Shown piece by piece: positions 52,024 through 57,912 of a stretch of DNA of 57,912 nt. The first letter of the stretch is position 1; each line of letters begins with the position of its first letter. Both the position numbers and the translations under genes were made by a program. Source of the DNA: an uncultured Alphaproteobacteria bacterium (lineage in GTDB: Bacteria; Pseudomonadota; Alphaproteobacteria; Rs-D84); contig CALXMY010000002.1 in NCBI GenBank assembly GCA_944389595.1, forward strand, positions 1 to 57,912, read 5' to 3'. The notes under the pieces are model-generated. The model searched no databases and was not told where the DNA came from. It saw only the letters and a list, made by a program, of their open reading frames with translations.

Positions 52024-54432
52024 ATGAACGGATTTTTTGAACATTTTGCAGGTGGGGAATTTCCATTTACGGCCACAATCATGGTTATGGTCGTGGTGTT
52101 TTTGTTCATTATTTTGATGATGTATATACCGACATTAAGGCGTAAAATTTTTCCGAAATTTGGTTATGCGCGGTATTCGCAATATTTGCCATTTCAAACA
52201 GTATATAATGATAATACTATGTCATTATCAGATGGGGCTGTTTTGCGTGTATACAGGGTTGCAGGGGTTCAAACCAGTATGCAGGACAATGACACACGGG
52301 CAAAATTTTTGGATTTACGTTCGCAATTATTTAATCAAATTCGTGATCGTGATGTAGTGCTACGTTTTTATACTGTTCGTGATGCGGTTGGTGAAAACAC
52401 TGATTATGAATTTGATCAGCCTGTGTTGCAAAAAATATATGATAAATGGCGCGCCCAGGGATTGGAAATATTTACAAATAATTATTACATTGTTTTGTCG
52501 GTTCATGGCGCAAATGCGCGTGAAAAATTAAATCAATATGGGAATTATATTGAATCTGTGTTGGCGGCATATCGACCACAGGTTTTACAAAACAACAGTC
52601 GTAATAATATGGCGCGCTTTTTCGGGCGGATTTTATCACCAATAACAAAACCAACACCCGGAAAATGCACCCAGGATATTGCAAATGTTGTAACGGTTGA
52701 TGATGTTGAGTTTTTGAAAAATGGCATTATACGATATGTTGGAAATGGGCGGCAATCTTTTGCGGCGGTGATTTCATTTAAAACATCACCCGATTATATG
52801 GACGAGGATTTTTTTGATTCAATATATGCTATTCAAACAGAAATGATTTGTATGAACGCATTTCGTATGATGGGAACCACGGATGTAGAGGTTACATTGC
52901 GTCAACGCCGTTCAACAACCGAAGAAAAAGAAAAATCGGCAACCGAACAACTGGAAGCGGCAGAATCTGCGATGGATGAAAATATCGCCGGAAATCAAAA
53001 TTTGGTTAATTATTATCCTATGTTTTTAATATTTGGTGCAACGGTTGAAAAACTGGAGGAATATATCGACGAGTTTAATAAAATTGCGGCATCGTTTGGT
53101 GTTGCGCCGATTGTTGAATCTTTTGCATCAAAGGTTTCATGGTTTTCACAAATTCCGGGATTTGATGTGTTCCCACGCAGTTTTAAAATGTTGTCACGTA
53201 CCGCGGCAATCAGTGTCCCAATGTCCAGTACACCACGCGGGGTTGCAAATTCTGATTGGGGTCCGGGACCATTGGTGGTATTTCCAACAGCCCAGGGAAC
53301 ACCATATCAATTTCAATTTCATGTGTCTGATAAACCAGCCGCCGTGGCGCATACATTAACAATTGGTCCAACGGGTGGCGGTAAAACAACCTTGTTCAGT
53401 TTTCTGATTGCGCAATCTTTGCGTCATCAGAAATTAAAGGCATTTTTCTTTGACCGGAACAAGGGGGCGGAAATATTTACACTGGCTGTTGGTGGTAAAT
53501 ATGTCACCATGGTTGGCAAAGACAAAAAATCAGATTCATTTCAAACGCATTTAAATCCATTGAAAATGCCGGATACGCCGGATAATCGTGCATTTTTGCG
53601 ACGTTGGTTTGCAATGATTACCGGAAATGATGATCCGAATTCGGCCGATGAAATTGCGCGCGCGGTGTCTGTAAATTTTGATTATTTGGATGAAAATAAC
53701 AGATTGTTAAAAAATTTGTGGGAAAGTTGTTTTTCGTCGTCTGGAAATATGCGTCCGGCGTTAAAAAAGTGGGTGGACCCATTGCAATATGGTGATATTT
53801 TCAACGAGGAATCTGATACATTGGATTTAGGGGCCAGATTAACAACTTTTGATTTTACAGATATTTTGGCGGACGAAACATTGGCACCCGCGGTTATTTC
53901 ATATATATTACATCGAATAAATAATAATACTGTGTCGGGTGGGAATCCGTCGCTGATTATGATTGACGAAACCGCACCAATGTTGGAAAACAAAATGTTC
54001 CGCGATAATTTTATTGTTGGATTGCAAGAGGGCCGTAAAAATCGCCAGGCATATATGGTGGCATTTCAACGTGCAAATGTTTTAGATAAATTGGGAATTG
54101 GCGACGTTGTCCGTGGCCAGGCGCAAACAGTTCTGTTTTTCCGTAATCCGGCGGCCGATGCGTCCGATTATCAATACTGGAATTTAAATCCATTGGAAAT
54201 GGCATTTATTCAGGGCAAGGCATACCCAACATTAAAGCGTGCGGTTTTATTATCGCGGCCGGTCACAGGGGAATCGGTGATTTTAAATACAGAATTGGGC
54301 GGATTGGGGAATTTGCTGCGGTTATTTGAATCAGGGCGTTCGTCTGTATTATTGGCCGAAGAATTATATGCGCAATATGGTAATGCTTTTGTCGCAGAAT
54401 ATTTGAAAAAACAGGGTGCGGGCGATTTATAA
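52024..54432 (+). CDS. virB4: Type IV secretion ATPase VirB4
   Basis: Energises type IV secretion at the inner membrane. Seen: 802 residues; an N-terminal membrane segment ('FTATIMVMVVVFLFIILMMYI', about 15-35), a CagE/TrbE/VirB N-terminal domain, Walker A 'TIGPTGGGKTTLFSFL' near 446-460, Walker B 'SLIMIDETAPMLENKMF' near 640-656 and 'GLQEGRKNRQAYMVAFQ'. The N-terminal membrane helix is variable in the family. No VirB6, VirB8-B11 or VirD4 lies in view, so the other components must be elsewhere, as in Rickettsiales where vir genes are scattered. Confidence 0.93.
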   Translation: MNGFFEHFAGGEFPFTATIMVMVVVFLFIILMMYIPTLRRKIFPKFGYARYSQYLPFQTVYNDNTMSLSDGAVLRVYRVAGVQTSMQDNDTRAKFLDLRSQLFNQIRDRDVVLRFYTVRDAVGENTDYEFDQPVLQKIYDKWRAQGLEIFTNNYYIVLSVHGANAREKLNQYGNYIESVLAAYRPQVLQNNSRNNMARFFGRILSPITKPTPGKCTQDIANVVTVDDVEFLKNGIIRYVGNGRQSFAAVISFKTSPDYMDEDFFDSIYAIQTEMICMNAFRMMGTTDVEVTLRQRRSTTEEKEKSATEQLEAAESAMDENIAGNQNLVNYYPMFLIFGATVEKLEEYIDEFNKIAASFGVAPIVESFASKVSWFSQIPGFDVFPRSFKMLSRTAAISVPMSSTPRGVANSDWGPGPLVVFPTAQGTPYQFQFHVSDKPAAVAHTLTIGPTGGGKTTLFSFLIAQSLRHQKLKAFFFDRNKGAEIFTLAVGGKYVTMVGKDKKSDSFQTHLNPLKMPDTPDNRAFLRRWFAMITGNDDPNSADEIARAVSVNFDYLDENNRLLKNLWESCFSSSGNMRPALKKWVDPLQYGDIFNEESDTLDLGARLTTFDFTDILADETLAPAVISYILHRINNNTVSGGNPSLIMIDETAPMLENKMFRDNFIVGLQEGRKNRQAYMVAFQRANVLDKLGIGDVVRGQAQTVLFFRNPAADASDYQYWNLNPLEMAFIQGKAYPTLKRAVLLSRPVTGESVILNTELGGLGNLLRLFESGRSSVLLAEELYAQYGNAFVAEYLKKQGAGDL

Positions 54433-54436
54433 AAAT

Positions 54437-55057
54437 ATGAGATTTGAAAAAATTTTATGTTTAATGATTTTGTTTTTTCCGTTTGCTGCGCGGGCCGATG
54501 ATGATTGTTTAGCATATAAATTAACCCCAAAAATTACATTAGATGTTCCACAATGGTCCAAGGAAGTTGTGCAACCATTGCGGCATATGGATTTGTTGCA
54601 TGGAAATGTTGTCGCAACAATGGTTGATAATTATGATATTGTTGCCGATATTACAAATATCGAAGATGGATATTGTGTTGCATTAAAATCGGTATTTGCA
54701 ACGGTTGGATACAGCGATTTTTTGGTTCAAATTGATATTCGCAATGCGCCGGAATCGTGCACATACAACGCGATTTTATCGCACGAGGATGAACATATTC
54801 GCGCATATTTATCGGTAATTGATGATCACAAGAAAGAGTTAATGGATTCAATATATACCGCGGCGGATTCAATAACACCAATTTTTGTGCGAAATGCCGA
54901 TGATATTGATGCCGCAATTAATGAATTAAACGTGGAATTACAGGCACACCCAGATTTAATTTTAATTAAACAAAAGATAAAGGCCGCCGAAGAAATTCGC
55001 AATAAACGTGTTGATCAGCATGATACCGGCCAATCGTTACAGAAATGTTTTGAATAA
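54437..55057 (+). CDS. Secreted HExxH protein, putative metallopeptidase
   Basis: 206 residues. Seen: Sec signal peptide (residues 1-20, 'ILCLMILFFPFAARA'), then 'HEDEH' at 116-120, a zinc-peptidase HExxH motif inside 'SCTYNAILSHEDEHIRAYLSVI'; four Cys (24, 80, 108 and near the C-terminus) allow two disulphides in the periplasm. The C-terminal third is helical. The layout resembles the DUF922-like zinc proteases, but I am not sure of the family. It begins 4 bp after virB4, so it is in the same transcript, and a role in cell-wall opening for the secretion system is conceivable, not shown. Confidence 0.7.
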   Translation: MRFEKILCLMILFFPFAARADDDCLAYKLTPKITLDVPQWSKEVVQPLRHMDLLHGNVVATMVDNYDIVADITNIEDGYCVALKSVFATVGYSDFLVQIDIRNAPESCTYNAILSHEDEHIRAYLSVIDDHKKELMDSIYTAADSITPIFVRNADDIDAAINELNVELQAHPDLILIKQKIKAAEEIRNKRVDQHDTGQSLQKCFE

Positions 55058-55061
55058 ATTT

Positions 55062-56675
55062 TTATTCTTTTGTATTTGTTTGATAATAATATTCTAATAA
55101 TTCGTGTGAATATTCTTCTATTCTGCCACTGGGCAGGACTAACATTCTGGTAATTCCAATTTGTTCAACAAATTCAGGATTATGACTGACAACAATAATT
55201 GTACCCTGGTAATCATGAAAATTATCGCCGATTATCATTTGTGTTTCGGGGTCCAGATGGTTTGTGGGTTCATCCAATATCAACATATTTGCGCGCTTTA
55301 ATAACATTTTACACAATGCGACACGTGCCTTTTCACCCGGGGATAATACAGATATTTTTTTAAATACATCCGTATCAAAAAATAAAAAGTTCGCCAATAT
55401 AGTTCTTAATTGTTGGTCGGTGTAATCGGGGGACATAACGTTTTCTAATACGCTTTTATTTTCGTCCAATAATTCCAATTCCTGGGCATAATATGCAATA
55501 TTGGTTTTGGGATTTATTGTTATTGTGCCACGTTCGGGTGTTAAGTATCCCAATATTAATTTTAGCAATGTTGATTTACCGGTGCCATTTTCGCCAACAA
55601 TTAAAAAACGTTCACCACCGGTTATATAAAAAGACAATTTTCTGTATAATAATTTTGCGCCGGGGTATCTGAACCATAAATCTTCGACAAAAATGGGGTG
55701 GCGCGAACCAGCGGTCAGTGGCGTTAAATCCATATTTATCTTTTTATATGTTTGCATCCGAACTGTTCGATTGGCCAAAATTTTATCCAATTGTTTTTCG
55801 CGTGTGTGTCCCATACGTTTAATGGTATGGTTTTTGGGACTGGCGGCGCGCGCTTTTTCTATAAATTCAGTTAAATGTTCGATTTGTCTTTCTTCGGATT
55901 CTATTTGTTTTTCACGGCGATGTTTTATTTGCGCCAGTTTATTTTTATAATCGTCATAATTGCCATCAAATACGGTTGTTTTATGTGATACTTTATCAAC
56001 AAATAATATTTTGGTTACAATTTTGTTTAAAAATTCCGTATCATGACTGATGATTAAAACCATGCCTTTGTATTTTTTCAGGTATTCACAAACCCAATCC
56101 TTGGTATTTATATCCAGGTGATTTGTTGGTTCGTCCAATAATAAAATTCCCGACCCGGAATACAACAGGCGCGCAAAGGCAACCTTGGATTTTTGGCCGC
56201 CGGACAAGTTTTTTAATTTCATATCCAGCATGGCGGAATCGATTTGCATATTTTCGATTATTTCCAATAATTCAGTTTCGGCATTATAATAATTATAATG
56301 TTCTAATTGTTCCTGGGTTTGTGATATTTGGTGCATTATATTTTGATCGTCCGGGGTGGTTGCGATTTGTTCATATAGTGTTTTCAATTTATTTTCCAAA
56401 TCAGCAATTGGGCGACCGGTAATCAAAAAATCCCAAACTGTAATTTCAGGGTCTGGTAATTCCAATTGTTGGGGCAGGTATGCAATGTTTGAATTATTTG
56501 TATCGATATATCCCGCGTCCGGGTGTATTTGCCCCAGTATTATTTTAAATAATGTTGTTTTACCGGCACCATTTACACCAACAATACCAACCTTGTCGCG
56601 TGGCAACAGGCTGAATTCGGCATTATCATAAATGACATTTGATCCGAATGATAAAGATAAATTTACTGCTTTCAT
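55062..56675 (-). CDS. ABC-F family ATPase
   Basis: Duplicated-ABC ATPase without membrane helices; ABC-F proteins act on ribosomes (translation factors or antibiotic protection). Seen: 537 residues; first cassette with Walker A 'GVNGAGKTTLFKI' and signature 'LSGGQKSKVAFARLL', an interdomain linker rich in Lys/Arg/Glu ('KNKLAQIKHRREKQIESEERQIEHL', about 245-270), second cassette with Walker A 'GENGTGKSTLLKL' and signature 'LSPGEKARVALCKMLL', Walker B 'LILDEPTNHLD'. No C-terminal extension. The subfamily (EttA, Uup, resistance-type) is not resolved; the second signature with LSPGE is seen in resistance and Firmicute members, so transfer is possible. Confidence 0.9.
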   Translation of the reverse strand: MKAVNLSLSFGSNVIYDNAEFSLLPRDKVGIVGVNGAGKTTLFKIILGQIHPDAGYIDTNNSNIAYLPQQLELPDPEITVWDFLITGRPIADLENKLKTLYEQIATTPDDQNIMHQISQTQEQLEHYNYYNAETELLEIIENMQIDSAMLDMKLKNLSGGQKSKVAFARLLYSGSGILLLDEPTNHLDINTKDWVCEYLKKYKGMVLIISHDTEFLNKIVTKILFVDKVSHKTTVFDGNYDDYKNKLAQIKHRREKQIESEERQIEHLTEFIEKARAASPKNHTIKRMGHTREKQLDKILANRTVRMQTYKKINMDLTPLTAGSRHPIFVEDLWFRYPGAKLLYRKLSFYITGGERFLIVGENGTGKSTLLKLILGYLTPERGTITINPKTNIAYYAQELELLDENKSVLENVMSPDYTDQQLRTILANFLFFDTDVFKKISVLSPGEKARVALCKMLLKRANMLILDEPTNHLDPETQMIIGDNFHDYQGTIIVVSHNPEFVEQIGITRMLVLPSGRIEEYSHELLEYYYQTNTKE

Positions 56676-56724
56676 AATTTTTTAAATATATTGTATAATA
56701 TTATTAATAATAAAGGGGGAAACA

Positions 56725-57072
56725 ATGAAAAAATTATTATTTATATGTTTTGGGTTAATTTTGTCGGCATGCGGGGAAAGCCCAAATGTCGAAGGTAAAT
56801 GGACAGAACCGGTACCAAATATGCCCGAAATAAAACAAGGGTTTAATTTAGAACAGGGTGGTGTCGCAGAATCTGTGAATATGGCGACTTTGCAGTATGA
56901 AACGTGGCAGGTCAAAGGAAATACATTGATTTTATCCGGGAAAAGCATAGGAAACCATCAGGTAATCGATTTTACCGAAGAATATGAAATAGTAAGTGTT
57001 GATGATAATACTTTGGTATTAAAGAACGGCGATGATGTTCGCGAATTTACCCGTTGCACAGATGGTGAATAA
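56725..57072 (+). CDS. Small lipocalin-like lipoprotein
   Basis: 115 residues. Seen: lipoprotein signal with lipobox L-S-A-C (Cys16), then a beta-rich domain beginning 'EGKWTEPVPNMPEIKQGFNLEQGG' with Trp-containing first strand, 'YETWQVKGNTLILSGKSIGN', and 'EEYEIVSVDDNTLVLKNGDD' strands; this pattern suits the lipocalin-like lipoproteins of unknown ligand. GGGGGG lies 6 nt before the ATG. Single-gene unit with its own terminator. Confidence 0.75.
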   Translation: MKKLLFICFGLILSACGESPNVEGKWTEPVPNMPEIKQGFNLEQGGVAESVNMATLQYETWQVKGNTLILSGKSIGNHQVIDFTEEYEIVSVDDNTLVLKNGDDVREFTRCTDGE

Positions 57073-57085
57073 TTATATAAAAAAT

Positions 57086-57119
57086 AAAAAAATACACCCC
57101 ATTTGGGGTGTATTTTTTA
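57086..57119. terminator. Terminator between the lipoprotein gene and the gene at 57117
   Basis: Seen: ATACACCCC/GGGGTGTAT (57092-57113), with A-run left and T6 right; bidirectional between convergent genes. Confidence 0.85.
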
Positions 57120-57494
57120 TCGTTCAATATCGTGTAAATCGATATTTATTTTTGTTTTCTTTTTTGCAGATTTCATTTGCTTGGTCGCATTTATAAAATC
57201 TGATTTTTTTGAATAATCATGATGCACAGGTACTGGGTCATAATATTCAATTTCTGATTCATCAATGCTTAGATTTTTAATTAAATCCAGTAATTGTTTT
57301 TCTTTGGCTTGCAGTAACGCCAAATCATGTTTATCAACATTGCCAGGATGCGATTTCATATGTTCCAGCGTTTTTTTGACTTTATTTAATTCGTCGTTTG
57401 CATTTTCCAAATTTTTGCGACGAATTGCATCCTGCTTTGCGGTGTCCAATTCCTGGTCGGTTGGTCTGCCCAATTTATTTAATAATTCATCCAA
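57117..57494 (-). CDS. Unknown protein, possibly 5'-truncated
   Basis: 125 residues, not recognised. Seen: largely helical and charged ('LDTAKQDAIRRKNLENANDELNKVKKTLEH'), no signal or membrane segment. The only start codon inside the open frame is a TTG at 57494; the frame stays open upstream to about 57582 with no ATG or Shine-Dalgarno, and the duplicated tRNA module begins at 57597. Either it uses the TTG or an unusual start, or its 5' end was lost when the module arrived. A coiled-coil role is all that can be said. Confidence 0.45.
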   Translation of the reverse strand: MDELLNKLGRPTDQELDTAKQDAIRRKNLENANDELNKVKKTLEHMKSHPGNVDKHDLALLQAKEKQLLDLIKNLSIDESEIEYYDPVPVHHDYSKKSDFINATKQMKSAKKKTKINIDLHDIER

Positions 57495-57596
57495 AGTTTG
57501 TTGTAATGCTTTTTGTTTGCGCCATAAATCATCGGCCTTTTTCTTGCCGTTATTTTCCTGGCGTTTTTTTAATGTTTTTTAGGTAAATAAAACACA

Positions 57597-57767
57597 CGAC
57601 ACGTAAAATAAAAAAACACACCACAATGGTATGTTTTTTATTTTAACTGGTCGCGGAGTGTGGATTTACTGCGTCACCTGGAAACCTTTGCTGGCGCAAA
57701 CCGGCGTACTGCCGTCCGCCTGGTTTCGGCGGTTGAACCACATTGCTTCTGTGGTTCAAATCCAATG
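57597..57767. repeat. Module duplicated from tRNA-fMet: terminator, 3' end and T-arm hairpin
   Basis: Seen: 57597-57667 repeats 57768-57841 (terminator plus 20 nt of the tRNA 3' end) at an offset of 174 bp. Between them are the motif TTTGCTGGCGCAA (close to the one near tRNA-Cys) and the hairpin TTGAACCACA/TGTGGTTCAA whose right arm (57748-57764, 17 nt) equals the tRNA-fMet T-arm in inverted orientation. The partial copy lacks D and anticodon arms, so it is not a tRNA gene. Confidence 0.75.
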
Positions 57768-57783
57768 CGACACACGTAAAATA

Positions 57784-57813
57784 AAAAAAACACACCACAA
57801 GGGCATGTTTTTT
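57784..57813 (-). terminator. Terminator of tRNA-fMet
   Basis: Seen on the minus strand: ACATGCC/GGTGTGT (two wobble pairs; 57808-57791), followed by TTTTTTTTATTTT. A second copy at about 57605-57640 belongs to the duplicated module. Confidence 0.65.
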
Positions 57814-57821
57814 ATTTTAAC

Positions 57822-57898
<77 letters not shown>

Positions 57899-57912
57899 AT
57901 AGTGCATGCAAT

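Overview
The window reads as a contiguous stretch of bacterial chromosome, almost all of it housekeeping genes. Several family-level traits point to a proteobacterium of the alpha class with a small, host-associated style of genome: an alphaproteobacterial-type SspB, the 'EAMKTFNP' biotin site in AccB, an initiator tRNA with an A29-U41 pair, ParAB next to RsmG, a VirB3-VirB4 pair with no other recognisable vir genes in view, and an IleS of the type-2 (eukaryote-like) class. Operons are broken up compared with better-known relatives: infC is far from rpmI-rplT, mreB far from mreCD, dnaG lacks rpoD and fabDG lacks acpP. Genus cannot be named from the sequence; placement near the gut/endosymbiont alphaproteobacterial lineages is inference.

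Layout. 1-9246, mostly minus strand: tRNA-Val(UAC), YbaB, pnp, a 600-bp repeat-rich gap, rpsO-truB-unknown-mutS-xseB, infC (with an AUU start) and a divergent uracil-DNA glycosylase. 9325-12291: pal, then parB-parA-rsmG with parS-like palindromes. 12318-20636: a TPR protein and gpsA, mreB (minus), rnpA-yidD, accBC, and the MacB-type ABC ATPase and permease. 20661-25190: sspB-recF (minus), tRNA-Cys with a duplicated 3' module, and tolC-macA. 25282-32213: a candidate small RNA divergent from tRNA-Val(GAC), metG-queH, fabD-fabG-mnmG, an outer-membrane protein remnant and tRNA-Thr. 32214-40836: an unknown gene, ileS, a small Cys-rich protein, nth, and the minus-strand rpmI-rplT-pheST block. 40978-49395: mreC-mreD-mrdA-rodA-topA-dnaG-unknown as one long overlapping run. 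49414-57912: ychF, an orphan SufD-like protein, rpmJ, an AT-rich region with eight copies of a 9-mer related to TTTTCAACA, virB3-virB4-HExxH protein, an ABC-F ATPase, a lipoprotein, an unknown gene and initiator tRNA with another duplicated 3' module.

How it fits together. The genes cover RNA decay and translation (pnp, rpsO, infC, rpmI, rplT, rpmJ, truB, mnmG, queH, metG, ileS, pheST), replication, repair and segregation (dnaG, topA, recF, mutS, xseB, nth, UDG, parAB), envelope growth (mreBCD, PBP2, RodA, Pal, fatty-acid and phospholipid precursors via accBC, fabDG and gpsA), and export (MacA-MacB-TolC, VirB3-VirB4).

The most unusual signals are: (1) a 109-bp palindromic element with a cloverleaf-like fold inserted in frame in queH, with a related partial copy upstream of pnp, resembling Rickettsia palindromic elements in behaviour; (2) modules next to tRNA-Cys and tRNA-fMet in which the tRNA 3' end plus its terminator are duplicated and the T-arm is repeated as a hairpin; (3) the 9-mer cluster upstream of virB3, a candidate replication origin or regulatory array; and (4) a candidate promoter-to-terminator small RNA. 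No CRISPR array, insertion sequence, transposase or phage gene was seen.
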